This document shows, one piece after another, positions 1 through 8,248 of a stretch of DNA of 64,000 bases (its first letter is position 1; each line of letters opens with the position of its first letter). This DNA is from an uncultured Rhodoferax sp. (GTDB taxonomy: Bacteria; Pseudomonadota; Gammaproteobacteria; Burkholderiales; Burkholderiaceae_C), in contig NZ_CAMIHB010000009.1 in NCBI RefSeq assembly GCF_946221635.1, positions 1-64,000 of the forward strand, given 5' to 3'. The notes below the pieces were generated by a model. That model searched no databases. It worked only from the letters and a program-made list of their open reading frames with translations, and was not told the origin of the DNA. The position numbers and the translations under genes are program-made.

Positions 1-41
1 GCGCGGGCTTCGCCGCCGAAAACTACGTCTTTTGCTGCCAT
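1..41 (-). CDS. groL: GroEL chaperonin, N-terminal end only
   Basis: Only the first 13 codons are inside the window; they read MAAKDVVFGGEAR on the minus strand, the usual GroEL N-terminus. GroEL is the 14-mer cytosolic chaperonin that folds proteins together with GroES. The start codon is the complement of 39-41, and a GGAG Shine-Dalgarno is the complement of 48-51, 6 bases upstream. It lies directly downstream of groES on the same strand, with about 90 bp between them that holds a copy of the dispersed repeat. It should be co-transcribed with groES from the CIRCE-controlled promoter at 528-556. Confidence 0.93.
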   Translation of the reverse strand, partial: MAAKDVVFGGEAR

Positions 42-70
42 GTTTGGCTCCTAAATAAGTGAAATCAGGT

Positions 71-115
71 GCTAGCCCGCGTATTCATTGCGCGAGCAGC
101 TACTAAATTGATAGT
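71..115 (+). repeat. Dispersed 45-60 bp repeat, copy 1
   Basis: The copy carries CTAGCCCGCGT, then GCGCGAGCAGCTACTAAATT and a trailing ATAGT. It matches eight other copies in this window at about 75-90 percent by eye. It sits in the transcribed gap between groES and groL, so it is part of the groESL mRNA. Confidence 0.8.
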
Positions 116-130
116 GTTTGAACTTGGGGC

Positions 131-421
131 TTAGGCCACGACGACGGCGAACAGGTCGTCTTCCTTCATCACCAGCAGCTCGTCGCCGTCGACCTTGACG
201 GTCTGGCCGGAGTACTTGCCGAACAGCACGCGGTCGCCGACCTTCACGGTCAGGGCCTTGGTTTCGCCCTTGTCGTTGGTCTTGCCAGGGCCCACGGCCA
301 GCACTTCACCTTGATCGGGCTTTTCAGCGGCGGCGTCGGGAATGTAGATGCCGGAAGCGGTGCGGGTTTCGTTTTCGACGCGTTTGACAATCACGCGGTC
401 TGCCAGAGGGCGCAGTTTCAT
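131..421 (-). CDS. groES: GroES co-chaperonin
   Basis: 96 residues, the normal GroES length. It starts MKLRPLADRVIVKR and contains the mobile-loop region with NETRTASGIYIPDAA and the GKYSGQTVKVDG segment, all typical of the 10 kDa chaperonin that caps the GroEL ring. The start codon is the complement of 419-421, with AGGAG a few bases upstream (minus strand, about 426-431). It is first in the groES-groL operon. Upstream lie a perfect CIRCE element and a promoter readable as both sigma70 and sigma32 type, so control by HrcA (encoded at 57.6 kb here) plus heat-shock sigma is expected. Confidence 0.97.
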   Translation of the reverse strand: MKLRPLADRVIVKRVENETRTASGIYIPDAAAEKPDQGEVLAVGPGKTNDKGETKALTVKVGDRVLFGKYSGQTVKVDGDELLVMKEDDLFAVVVA

Positions 422-501
422 AGGAATCTCCTGGGTTTCAAACTAAGGGAACAGGCAGACACCCCGATGGGTGCATGCACATGAAGGTGTGGAGGGCGTT
501 G

Positions 502-528
502 TTAGCACTCAACTCCATCGAGTGCTAA
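502..528 (-). promoter_or_regulatory. CIRCE operator (HrcA binding site)
   Basis: TTAGCACTC, a 9-base spacer, then GAGTGCTAA: an exact match to the canonical CIRCE inverted repeat bound by HrcA. It lies about 80 bp upstream of the groES start, just downstream of and touching the -10 element. The matching repressor gene hrcA is at 57609-58625. Confidence 0.96.
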
Positions 529-556
529 TCATAAGGCCAAAAGCGGATGTTTCAAG
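528..556 (-). promoter_or_regulatory. groESL promoter, overlapping sigma70 and sigma32 readings
   Basis: On the minus strand TTGAAA is followed after 16 bases by TATGAT, five of six matches to each sigma70 hexamer. The same bases read as CTTGAAA, 13 bases, CCTTATGAT, close to the sigma32 pattern CTTGAAA-N13-CCCCATnT. The -10 abuts the CIRCE operator, so HrcA binding would block RNA polymerase. Which sigma factor is used cannot be told from sequence alone. Confidence 0.75.
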
Positions 557-989
557 TTCTTTGGCCACGGGGGGGGGTGCGGAGTCTTTTGTGGACTATG
601 CCGGGCCAGGGTGATACCCGGTAGCAATCGGTCTAAATGATAATTCCACCGTAACTGAAATATTTATCACTTAATATGAGAAAAATGTTGTGGTGGTTTC
701 ACTTGGAGCCTAGAATTTCACAAATCAACGGAACGCAATTTCATATGCATTCGCTTCACTCGTCCGGGATGGCTGCGGTGGAACATGGTGGGGAAGGCGC
801 CATGCCTGGCTTGAGCGCCGAGCTCCGTGGTCTGCCAGACCAGGTGGGTCCACGGCATCAGGCGGGGTATTCCTTGGCAGGCGGCAAGGGCTGCAATGGG
901 TGTGGCGTGGTGGGTTGATCGCGATTCTGGATGTATCCCTGTTGTTCTCTGCAACAGTTTTTTTGTTCGTTAACCTAATCGAGGAAATC
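557..989. other. Intergenic stretch without a supported gene
   Basis: About 430 bp between the groES promoter and the gene at 990. It has a run of nine G at 569-577 and an AT-rich patch at 636-672 with TGATAAT and TTATCACTT, the same words as at 6703-6727 upstream of the other kinase genes. Short open frames here (for example 676-918) lack a ribosome-binding site and recognisable protein features. The promoter for the gene at 990 is presumably in the AT-rich patch, more than 300 bp upstream, or near 930-970. Confidence 0.5.
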
Positions 990-1484
990 ATGAAGACATC
1001 TACCATCTTCCATCGCTGGTTGGCAGTCGCCGTCATCAGTTTGGGCATTGCCGCTTCCGCACAAGCCCAAACCAAATCGGCTCCGGCCATCCTCACAGTC
1101 AGCAGCCAACAGTCCGCCGCGAAGGACTTCAGCTTGGCGGACCTGGACGCCTTGCCCCAGGTGGAAGTGAAGACGACCAACCCCTGGAGCAAGTCTGCTG
1201 TGACTTACCGGGGCCCCCTGCTGCGCGTCGTTCTTGAGGCCGCAGGGGCAAAGGGTCAGGAAATCCGAGCTACGGCGCTGAATGACTATAGTGTGGTCCT
1301 GCCCGTTGCGGATGCGATGGAACACAATGTGATCCTGGCCACCAGGGCGGACGGTCAGACTCTCTCGGTCCGCGACAAGGGCCCCGTGTTCGTGATCTAT
1401 CCTTTTGATGCAGAGCCCAGCTTGAAGCAAACCACCTACTACGAGCGTTCCATCTGGCAACTGCGTCGACTGCAAATCAAATGA
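990..1484 (+). CDS. Periplasmic protein with molybdopterin-oxidoreductase-like fold
   Basis: 164 residues. The start is the ATG at 990, preceded by GAGGAAA, which gives a clean signal peptide (MKTSTIFHRW, hydrophobic core, cleavage near AQA-QTK); an upstream in-frame start would bury it. The mature part (LTVSS..FSLADLDALPQVEVKTTNPWS..VTYRGPLLRVVLEAAGA) matches small periplasmic proteins annotated as molybdopterin-dependent oxidoreductase-like, related to the sulfite-oxidase fold. No cofactor-binding cysteine is seen, so it is probably a ligand or redox sensor rather than an enzyme. The stop is 4 bases before the hybrid kinase start at 1489, so the pair is almost certainly one operon and this protein may deliver the signal to the kinase periplasmic domain. 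The family call is from memory of similar gene pairs. Confidence 0.75.
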   Translation: MKTSTIFHRWLAVAVISLGIAASAQAQTKSAPAILTVSSQQSAAKDFSLADLDALPQVEVKTTNPWSKSAVTYRGPLLRVVLEAAGAKGQEIRATALNDYSVVLPVADAMEHNVILATRADGQTLSVRDKGPVFVIYPFDAEPSLKQTTYYERSIWQLRRLQIK

Positions 1485-1488
1485 CCCG

Positions 1489-3384
1489 ATGAATCGAGAG
1501 CCTGCAACTCGGCGCTTCCAGTTGGGGCTGATGGCTGTTGTGGCCATCATGCTGGTTTTACTGGGTTTGCTGCTGAGCTATGTCCAGCGGCAAATTGACT
1601 ACAGTGAAAAAGCCGCCGAGTTGCAGGCTGACTCCGTTACAGCGCTGACATTCCAGTTCGAGCGGGAGTTTTTGCGTCTGCGCCGCATGATTGCGGTGGC
1701 CCACGCTTCACCGCGCACCGTCAACTGGGATGACGTGCGCCTGCGCTTCGACATCTTCGTCAGCCGCAGAAATCTGTTGCGTGAAGGCCTGGCCGCAGAC
1801 CGCCTGGCGGGGAGCGAAGAGTACCAGCGCCTCATGCCCCAGGTAGACAACGTGGTCACGAATCTGGACGCGGTGTTGAGTCATCCCATGGTTTCCTTGG
1901 ACAACATCAAGCGTCAACTCGATATCCTGGACGAGATGGGGCCGGACGTCCAGGCGCTGTCCTTTGTATCCAACGCCATCGTGGTGCAGCAGACCCGGGG
2001 GTTGGTGGACACGCTCCGATCCCATGGACGACTAACGGTGTGGTTGGTGCTGGTCCAAGGTGCGCTGCTGATGGTTGCCGCGGCGGCGGTGGCCTGGCGC
2101 CATCACCAGCAGTTGCAGCAGCAGCATGTGTTGGAGGAACTGAACCGCCAGTTGGAGGCCGCGCGTGCGCTGGCAGACCAGGCCAACGCGGACAAGAGCA
2201 GCTTCTTGGCCAACATGAGCCATGAGTTGCGCACGCCGTTCAACGGTTTGCTGGGCATGCTCGATCTCTTGCGCGAAACCCGCTTGAGCCTGGAGCAGAA
2301 AGACTACCTGGCCACCGCCGCCGAGTCTGCGCGTCACTTGCTGAGCCTGCTCAATGACATCCTGGATATGTCTGCAATCGAGGCAGGGCGCATGCGCATT
2401 GAGCCTGAATTTACGCGCATAGGCACCTTGCTCAGCGACGCCGTCGCCTTGATGGGAGAGCACGCGCGTACCAAAGGGCTTACATTGGTCCTGCGTCTGG
2501 AAGGGGAGCCGGAAGGGCGTGTCTTTGTGGACCCCACTCGATTGCGGCAGATCGTTTTCAACCTGCTCAGCAATGCCATCAAGTTCACGGAGGTCGGCCA
2601 GATCGGCTTGACGCTCAAGACGCGTCCTCTGAATTCCTCCGAATCGATCAGCCTGCACCCGCCAGAACCGGTGGAGAGCACCTGCCTTGTGGAGATCGAG
2701 GTATCCGACACCGGCGTGGGCATGAGTCCTGCCGCAGTCGCCAGGCTGTTCGAGCGCTTCTACCAGGCGGACAGCACCCGTCGCCGGCGTGCTGGGGGCT
2801 CCGGCCTGGGCCTCAACATTTCGCGCACGCTGGCGCGCTTGATGGGCGGGGAACTTGGGGTCACGAGCCAGGAGCGTGTTGGTACCGTATTCACCTTGAC
2901 CCTGCCGCTGGTGATGGAGTCCGCCCAAGCGGCCGCCTCGTCGGCTGCGCCTTTGCTGCCGCAAGCCGATTTCGACCCACGCCATTTGAGGGTGCTGGTC
3001 GCCGACGATAACCCGATCAATCGCAAGCTGGCGAAGACCTTGCTGGAAAAGATGGGGCATGAGGTGGAGCTGGTGACGAATGGTCTGGAAGCATTCGAAA
3101 GTGCGATCCGCGGCCCCTTTGACTTGATCCTGATGGACATGCATATGCCGGAGATGGATGGTCTGGAAAGTACCAAGGCCATCCGGGACTCAGGGAGCGC
3201 GAGTGCCACCATCCCCATTTTGGCGCTGACGGCCAACGCCATGGATGATGTGCATCAGGAAGCGCGTGCTGCCGGTGTGAATGATCTGTTGGTCAAGCCT
3301 GTGCGCATTGACCAGCTCGCCCGCGCAATTGCGCTACACGTCCCACCGGTCGAAGGTCAAAAGGCGGCTACGGCAATGCCGTGA
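1489..3384 (+). CDS. Hybrid sensor histidine kinase with receiver domain
   Basis: 631 residues. Transmembrane segments at about 12-31 and 182-202 enclose a periplasmic sensing region of about 150 residues without a family I recognise. A short coiled linker leads to HisKA with SHELRTPFNG (phosphoacceptor H245) and a HATPase domain with N-box RQIVFNLLSNAIKF near 352-367 and DTGVGM near 407. A C-terminal receiver spans about 500-620 with ADDNPINRKL and phosphoacceptor D550 in MDMHMPEMDG. This is the BarA/ArcB-like layout without its own Hpt, so phosphate would pass to a separate Hpt; two Hpt domains are encoded nearby (4413-6686 and 7526-8248). It is coupled to the periplasmic protein at 990 and overlaps the tail of the convergent HD-GYP gene by 17 bp. 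Confidence 0.93.
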   Translation: MNREPATRRFQLGLMAVVAIMLVLLGLLLSYVQRQIDYSEKAAELQADSVTALTFQFEREFLRLRRMIAVAHASPRTVNWDDVRLRFDIFVSRRNLLREGLAADRLAGSEEYQRLMPQVDNVVTNLDAVLSHPMVSLDNIKRQLDILDEMGPDVQALSFVSNAIVVQQTRGLVDTLRSHGRLTVWLVLVQGALLMVAAAAVAWRHHQQLQQQHVLEELNRQLEAARALADQANADKSSFLANMSHELRTPFNGLLGMLDLLRETRLSLEQKDYLATAAESARHLLSLLNDILDMSAIEAGRMRIEPEFTRIGTLLSDAVALMGEHARTKGLTLVLRLEGEPEGRVFVDPTRLRQIVFNLLSNAIKFTEVGQIGLTLKTRPLNSSESISLHPPEPVESTCLVEIEVSDTGVGMSPAAVARLFERFYQADSTRRRRAGGSGLGLNISRTLARLMGGELGVTSQERVGTVFTLTLPLVMESAQAAASSAAPLLPQADFDPRHLRVLVADDNPINRKLAKTLLEKMGHEVELVTNGLEAFESAIRGPFDLILMDMHMPEMDGLESTKAIRDSGSASATIPILALTANAMDDVHQEARAAGVNDLLVKPVRIDQLARAIALHVPPVEGQKAATAMP

Positions 3385-4408
3385 GTCCCGAGAGCACGTC
3401 TGCGTGCGGGGACGTTGGCTCGGAGAACCTTTGCATGATGTCCTTGACTTGCGGAAGCAAGTCGAGGAACGCACTGACCAAGTCAGGATCAAAGTGTTTG
3501 CCGGACTCCCCCTGCAAGAAAGCCACCGCGTCGTCGAAAGGCCATGCCTTCTTGTAAGGGCGTGCACTGGTCAGGGCATCGAATACATCGGCAATCGCAA
3601 CAATGCGGGCTTCCAGCGGAATCGCAGCGCCTTGCAGTCCCCGTGGGTAGCCACTTCCATCCCACTTCTCATGGTGCGACAGCGCGATCCGGTGTGCCAT
3701 GGCCAGCATCCCCCCCGGATGTTCACCGATGATGCGGGCTCCGATTTCCGGGTGTTGACGCATGACCTTCAGTTCCTCCGGGGTCAGGCGTCCCTGCTTG
3801 CCGAGTATGGCGTCCGGAATTCCGATTTTTCCTATGTCGTGCATGGGGGCTGCACTGAAAAGGTCTTCCAGGGCGGCGTCGTCAAAGCCTGCGGACTGAG
3901 CCAACAGGCGGGCGTAGTGACTCATCCTGAGAACATGCAGGCCGGTTTCGTTGTCTTTGTATTCGGCTGCGGTTCCCAGGCATTGAACCACCTGCTGGCG
4001 TGTGGCCAGAAGTTCGTCCGCTCGCACCAGGGAAAGGTGGGTATGCACCCGTGCCTTGACGATGGCGGCGCCATACGGTTTCGTGATGTAGTCGACTGCG
4101 CCGAGTTCAAAGCCCCGCATCTCGTCCGTCTCTTCGCTGAGCGCCGTCACGAAGATCACCGGGATATGCTTCAGTGCGGGAATCTGCTTGAGTTGCTGGC
4201 AGACCTCGTGTCCGGTCATGCCCGGCATCATGACGTCCAGAAGGATAAGGTCCGGTGGGTCACTTTGTGCGAGTTCCAAGGCCCTGGCGCCGTCCTTGGC
4301 CACCAGCAGGCGGTAGTTGGCCCCCAGGATCTGGCTCAGAAGTCGCAGGTTCATGGGTTCATCATCAACCAGGAGCAGCGTCGGCTTTGTGGCGTTGTGG
4401 GTACTCAT
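3368..4408 (-). CDS. Response regulator with HD-GYP phosphodiesterase domain
   Basis: 346 residues from the ATG at 4408, which has AGGAG 7 bases upstream and follows the stop of the kinase gene by 4 bases; longer in-frame starts lie inside that kinase gene. The N-terminal receiver (about 9-125) has VDDEP and D58 in LLDVMMPG. The C-terminal HD-GYP domain (about 145-330) has HD at 190-191 (MHDIGKIG), HHE at 245-247 and DGSGYP at 250-255. HD-GYP proteins hydrolyse cyclic-di-GMP, so the output is probably lowered c-di-GMP when phosphorylated by the upstream kinase. All metal-ligand motifs look intact. The pair kinase plus HD-GYP regulator forms a two-gene operon on the minus strand. Confidence 0.94.
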   Translation of the reverse strand: MSTHNATKPTLLLVDDEPMNLRLLSQILGANYRLLVAKDGARALELAQSDPPDLILLDVMMPGMTGHEVCQQLKQIPALKHIPVIFVTALSEETDEMRGFELGAVDYITKPYGAAIVKARVHTHLSLVRADELLATRQQVVQCLGTAAEYKDNETGLHVLRMSHYARLLAQSAGFDDAALEDLFSAAPMHDIGKIGIPDAILGKQGRLTPEELKVMRQHPEIGARIIGEHPGGMLAMAHRIALSHHEKWDGSGYPRGLQGAAIPLEARIVAIADVFDALTSARPYKKAWPFDDAVAFLQGESGKHFDPDLVSAFLDLLPQVKDIMQRFSEPTSPHADVLSGLTALP

Positions 4409-4412
4409 GATT

Positions 4413-6686
4413 TCACTCCTTTGCGGTTGGCAATCTTTGCACCCATGCCTCCAGGGCGGACAAAGCACTCTGGGCGAGTTCATACTCAAAGGCATCCAAA
4501 GCGGAACACAGTTCCTGCCACTGTTGCATTGGCTGATGACCGGCAAAGGCGCGCTGGAGTTTTCTCAAAGCCCTTGACGGTACCTCGCTGCGCCCCAGCT
4601 GTTCACGCATGATGGACAGTTGCTGCAAGGCCTCGGACGTGTTCATCTCCGCGGAAGTGGGCACGGGCTTGTCCATGACACTCAGCTTTGTCAGAAGCGC
4701 GATGTGCTTGTGTGTGGCAGTCGCTTCATCGGCTAATGCTCCCAGGTGCCTTTGTGCATCCAGGAATCCATCCGCGCGCAGCAGGGTTTCCATCGTGTCG
4801 AGTCGATCAAACAAGGCCGGTAGCGCAACGGCCGAGGCGGCGCCGCGCAAGGCATGTACCGCTTCAAGAGCCGGTTTGGAGTCCGTTTGCCGGAAGGCAG
4901 CATGTATGCGATCCAGATGGGAGGGCAGTTCCACATTGAATTGACGCAGCGAGTCCAGCCAGACGTCGCGCATATTCCCCCAGATGGCCGTGCCTGCCTG
5001 TTCGTCGACGAGTGCAAGGGGGGCACGGTGTGTCTCTGTCGGCGCAGATTCCGGCACAGGAGGGTGGATAGGCATCAGGTCTGCAAAAACGGATTGGGCT
5101 GCCATCGACGCAATGGGCAACGGAAGTCGGACCATGAAGTGACTTCCTGTTCCCGGTGTACTGTAGGCATTGATGTCGCCTCCCATCAATTGGGTGAGTT
5201 GCTTGCAAAGGGTGGTGCCCAGTCCGGCACCACCAAATTTGCGGCCCAGCGAGGCATCTACCTGTACAAAGGGCTCGAAGATCTGATTCAGCTGCTCCGT
5301 GGAAATGCCGAGTCCGGTGTCCACGATATCCAGCAGCAAGGAGCCATCTTCGTAGCTTGCAATGACCTGGATTTTCCCGGCCTGCGTAAATTTGACAGCG
5401 TTGTCCACCAGGTTGACGAGGATTTGGCGCACACGTTGCACGTCACCCTCCAGAAGTTCAGGCGTGCCCTTGACGCAGCCCACTTCGAACAGGATGTGCT
5501 TGGCTTCCGCTTTGGGGGCAAATTGCGCATGGATATCCGAAAGCAGTTCTGGAAGACCGAATGGTTCGTGGTTGAGTACCAACTCCCCTTTGTCCAGTCG
5601 GGCGGTGTCCAGTACATCGTCCAGTAACGCGAGAAGGTGACGCGAAGAGGTTTGAATCGCCATGACCTGGCTTCGTTGTTCTTCGTTCAAGTCCGATTGC
5701 AGGAGAATCCCGCCAAAACCCAGAACCGCGGTCATGGGTGTTCTCAGTTCATGGCTCATGCGTGCCAGAAACGCCGTACGGGTTGCCGCCATCTGCTCCG
5801 CATTGGCAACATCGCGTCGCAGGGCTTCATTCAGCTTGCGCTCACTCACATCCCGCGCGATCTTGGAGGCGCCTACAACCTGCCCCCTGTCATCCAGAAT
5901 GGGCGACAGGGAAACAGAAACGTGAACCTGTCGGCCATCCCGGCGGACGCGGACGGCGTCGAATGGCGGAATGTTCAGACCTTGGCGAATCTTGGTCATG
6001 ATGTCTGTTTCCTGGTGCAGATCCTGCTTCTGAAACAGCTTGGTGATGGGCATGCCAATTGCCTCTTCGGCGCTGTAGCCGAAAATTTCGGTGGCGCCGC
6101 TATTCCAGGAGGTCACGACGCCTTGCAGCGTCTGGCTGACAATGGCGTCGCGGGAACCCTGGATGATGGATTGGGCGACCACCAGGCCCTGCTGGGCGCG
6201 CTGCCTTTCCGTGACATCCTGCAGCAACACATACATTTTGGGAGATGCCCCGTGACCCCGGTCAACGCCAGAGCGTACATTGCATTCGAACCAATGCAGC
6301 GAGCCGTCCCGTTGCCGGTAGCGGTAGGTGACTTCAGCACCTTCTGAGCCTGGTCTGAGGTTTTGCAGCATGTGCGAGAGCTCTCGGATGCCATCCTCGT
6401 CGTCTGGAGCCAGCGCGGTCTCCAGTAGTGGGCGCCCCACAATGGTGGACAGTCCGCTGCCCAGCAACTCAGCAGCACGCTGACTGGCCAGAATCACGCG
6501 CCATGGCGACACGGCCTCAATCTGCAGCACGATCCCCGGCAGGTCATTGAGCAGCCGCTGGTGGCGGTGCTGGTCTTGGGGGTATTTCCGGAAGGTGTTG
6601 TAACGCCAGGTTCCCGCTCCGAGCAATAGCAGGCCTGCGGTGCAAAGCCCCAATCCCAAAGAATTCAGCGGTTGATCAAAAAACAT
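4413..6686 (-). CDS. PAS-PAS sensor histidine kinase with C-terminal Hpt domain
   Basis: 757 residues. One N-terminal membrane segment (about 10-26) is followed by two PAS domains (about 41-165 and 168-285, each ending in a DVTERQR or DVSERKL linker), HisKA with SHELRTPMTA (H312), HATPase with NLVDNAVKFT and DTGLGIS near 457-463, and a C-terminal Hpt-like domain with H611 in VHALRGAASA. The Hpt without an intervening receiver is notable: phosphate must come from a separate receiver. It is translationally close to the HD-GYP regulator downstream (4 bp) and divergent from the HTH-receiver gene at 6843. The promoter region 6687-6842 holds AT-rich palindromes. Confidence 0.92.
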   Translation of the reverse strand: MFFDQPLNSLGLGLCTAGLLLLGAGTWRYNTFRKYPQDQHRHQRLLNDLPGIVLQIEAVSPWRVILASQRAAELLGSGLSTIVGRPLLETALAPDDEDGIRELSHMLQNLRPGSEGAEVTYRYRQRDGSLHWFECNVRSGVDRGHGASPKMYVLLQDVTERQRAQQGLVVAQSIIQGSRDAIVSQTLQGVVTSWNSGATEIFGYSAEEAIGMPITKLFQKQDLHQETDIMTKIRQGLNIPPFDAVRVRRDGRQVHVSVSLSPILDDRGQVVGASKIARDVSERKLNEALRRDVANAEQMAATRTAFLARMSHELRTPMTAVLGFGGILLQSDLNEEQRSQVMAIQTSSRHLLALLDDVLDTARLDKGELVLNHEPFGLPELLSDIHAQFAPKAEAKHILFEVGCVKGTPELLEGDVQRVRQILVNLVDNAVKFTQAGKIQVIASYEDGSLLLDIVDTGLGISTEQLNQIFEPFVQVDASLGRKFGGAGLGTTLCKQLTQLMGGDINAYSTPGTGSHFMVRLPLPIASMAAQSVFADLMPIHPPVPESAPTETHRAPLALVDEQAGTAIWGNMRDVWLDSLRQFNVELPSHLDRIHAAFRQTDSKPALEAVHALRGAASAVALPALFDRLDTMETLLRADGFLDAQRHLGALADEATATHKHIALLTKLSVMDKPVPTSAEMNTSEALQQLSIMREQLGRSEVPSRALRKLQRAFAGHQPMQQWQELCSALDAFEYELAQSALSALEAWVQRLPTAKE

Positions 6687-6702
6687 TACAACTCCTTGAA
6701 TA

Positions 6703-6727
6703 TGATAATTATCACTTCAAATTATCA
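6703..6727. promoter_or_regulatory. AT-rich palindrome, Fur-box-like, between divergent signalling genes
   Basis: A perfect 12-bp palindrome TGATAATTATCA at 6703-6714 is followed by another TTATCA half-site at 6722-6727, and TTATCATTA recurs near 6794. Starting two bases before the palindrome, 13 of 19 positions match the Fur consensus by eye. It sits directly upstream of the kinase gene at 6686. Similar words occur at 636-672 before the other kinase operon. This is a candidate shared operator only. Confidence 0.35.
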
Positions 6728-6842
6728 TTAATTTTCGAAAATTGTCCAGATGTATCGATGCAAGGCGAGTGATGCTAGTTTTTCAAGATTGAGTTATCAT
6801 TATTTTGGTCTTTCGTATTGCCTTGAACCCTGGAAGTTTCCT

Positions 6843-7529
6843 ATGCCGCATCGTCTTCCCGCCGATACTCCCGAGCAACTGACTACCTTCCAAGTGGCAA
6901 AACTGCTTGGAATGGCCGTACGTTCGGTGCAACTCATGGTCAATCGCAACGAGTTTGATGCCTGGAAAACTCCGGGTGGTCATAGGCGCATCACACGGGC
7001 TTCGTTGGAAAACTGGTTGCGGGCACACCCCGAACATGCGAAAGGGACTGCCTTGCTGCGGGCAGCGGATGCTGCCGCGGGTCGGGGCCTCCACGCCAGG
7101 TCCAACCCTGCGGGTGTGGACGGTATGTCTACCAAGCCTGTGGTGCTTTTGGTCGAGGATTCCATCCATTATCAGAACCTGGTGCGCATGCTGATAGAGG
7201 AGTTGTTTCCCGGCGTTGAGTTGCAGACCGCCAATGATGGCATCAGCGGCATGGCCATGTTTGGTGCGCTGAAGCCCCGTGTATTGATTGTGGATTTGAT
7301 GCTGCCCGGCATCGATGGGGCCACGCTGATCAGCGCCCTGCGTACCAATGTGGCGTTCCATGCGGCGCGATTGATCGTTGTCACGTCATTGACCAGTGCT
7401 GAGATCCAGAAGTACAACTTTATCCTGCAAGGTTTGCCGGTCATCCACAAAGCCGATCTGGTTGCACAACTCCCGTTGGAGTTGGCGCGTGCCATGGAGA
7501 CGGAGGCTGCAGGCGTGGGGGTACTTTGA
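6843..7529 (+). CDS. Helix-turn-helix (excisionase/BldC-like) and receiver fusion
   Basis: 228 residues from the ATG at 6843, which has GGAAG 6 bases upstream. Residues 12-60 form a MerR/excisionase-type HTH (FQVAKLLGMAVRSVQLMVN..DAWKTPGGHRRI), with the TPGGHRR wing seen in BldC-like proteins. After a basic Ala-rich linker, residues 99-215 form a receiver (LLVEDS, D151 in VDLMLPGIDG, TS near 180). The order HTH then receiver is the reverse of OmpR or NarL regulators. Its stop overlaps the next gene by 4 bases (TTGA), so it is the first gene of a four-gene operon with two more receivers and a kinase. It is probably the transcriptional output of this relay; its targets are unknown. Confidence 0.88.
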   Translation: MPHRLPADTPEQLTTFQVAKLLGMAVRSVQLMVNRNEFDAWKTPGGHRRITRASLENWLRAHPEHAKGTALLRAADAAAGRGLHARSNPAGVDGMSTKPVVLLVEDSIHYQNLVRMLIEELFPGVELQTANDGISGMAMFGALKPRVLIVDLMLPGIDGATLISALRTNVAFHAARLIVVTSLTSAEIQKYNFILQGLPVIHKADLVAQLPLELARAMETEAAGVGVL

Positions 7530-8248
7530 CCACCGGGCCGTTGCTGGTTGATCTTCTGGTGGTGGACGACGATGCGCCCACCCGTCGCTACTTTGAACTT
7601 GCCGCACGCGGACTGAAGCTCACTGTGCGCGCGTGCGCGGATCCTTCACAAGCCCGGGAGCTTTTGTTGGAAGTGCGAGTCAAGCTTCTGGTCACGGACC
7701 TTCATCTGGCAGGGGCAAGCGCTGAAGAGCTGGTGCAGCACGTCACCCAGCTTCCCCAGGAAACCCGGCCTGAAATCGTCCTGATGACCGGTGGCTTGTC
7801 GGACGAAGTCCAGCTGCGTTTCCGCAATCTCGGTGTGCAACGGTTCTGGAAGAAGCCGATCCCGCTGGATGTGTTGCGCAGCGAGTTGTCGGGGCTGGGT
7901 GTCGCGCCCGGATCATCCCCGCCACCCAAGGCAGGCAACGCCGCTGACGAATTCTTCAACGGCAATCACACGTTGTATGCCCGCTACCGTGCGCAGACCT
8001 TGCCGCGGTTGTTGCAGGACATCCAGGCAGCTGACCATGCTTCGGCGGGCCATGACTTGGCGGCGTTGGCAGGTGTGATGCACAACCTCAAGACGGTGCT
8101 TCGATTGATAGGCCAGCCTGCGGAAAGCGCTGCCGCCCAGACTCTGGAGGAGCAGGCGCGCCATGGAGACCGCCAGCAGTGCTCGCTTGGCTGGCGTCAC
8201 CTGAGAGCGGCACTTCACGCTTTGAGCGCGGAGGGAGACCATGGCTAA
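7526..8248 (+). CDS. Receiver-Hpt two-domain phosphorelay protein
   Basis: 240 residues if translation begins at the TTG at 7526, which overlaps the upstream stop by 4 bases; no better start with a clear ribosome site is visible. The N-terminal receiver (about 9-125) has LVVDDDAPTR and phosphoacceptor D58 in LVTDLH, with KKP near 110-115. The C-terminal part is an Hpt domain with H186 in MHNLKTVLRLIG. It can therefore accept phosphate on D58 and pass it through H186, or act as an intermediate between the hybrid kinases and the stand-alone receivers nearby. It overlaps the next gene by 8 bases. Confidence 0.85.
   Translation: MTTGPLLVDLLVVDDDAPTRRYFELAARGLKLTVRACADPSQARELLLEVRVKLLVTDLHLAGASAEELVQHVTQLPQETRPEIVLMTGGLSDEVQLRFRNLGVQRFWKKPIPLDVLRSELSGLGVAPGSSPPPKAGNAADEFFNGNHTLYARYRAQTLPRLLQDIQAADHASAGHDLAALAGVMHNLKTVLRLIGQPAESAAAQTLEEQARHGDRQQCSLGWRHLRAALHALSAEGDHG

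Noticed and set aside
569..577. Run of nine G upstream of groES as a phase-variation tract
   Set aside because: It lies outside the promoter and no frame depends on it; likely neutral, though such runs are error-prone in sequencing.
676..918. 80-codon open frame and opposite-strand frames in the groES upstream gap
   Set aside because: No ribosome-binding site, odd composition and no recognisable protein pattern.
2032..3144. Long open frame (370 codons) antisense to the hybrid kinase gene
   Set aside because: The kinase motifs on the plus strand are unambiguous; the antisense frame is a by-product of high GC.
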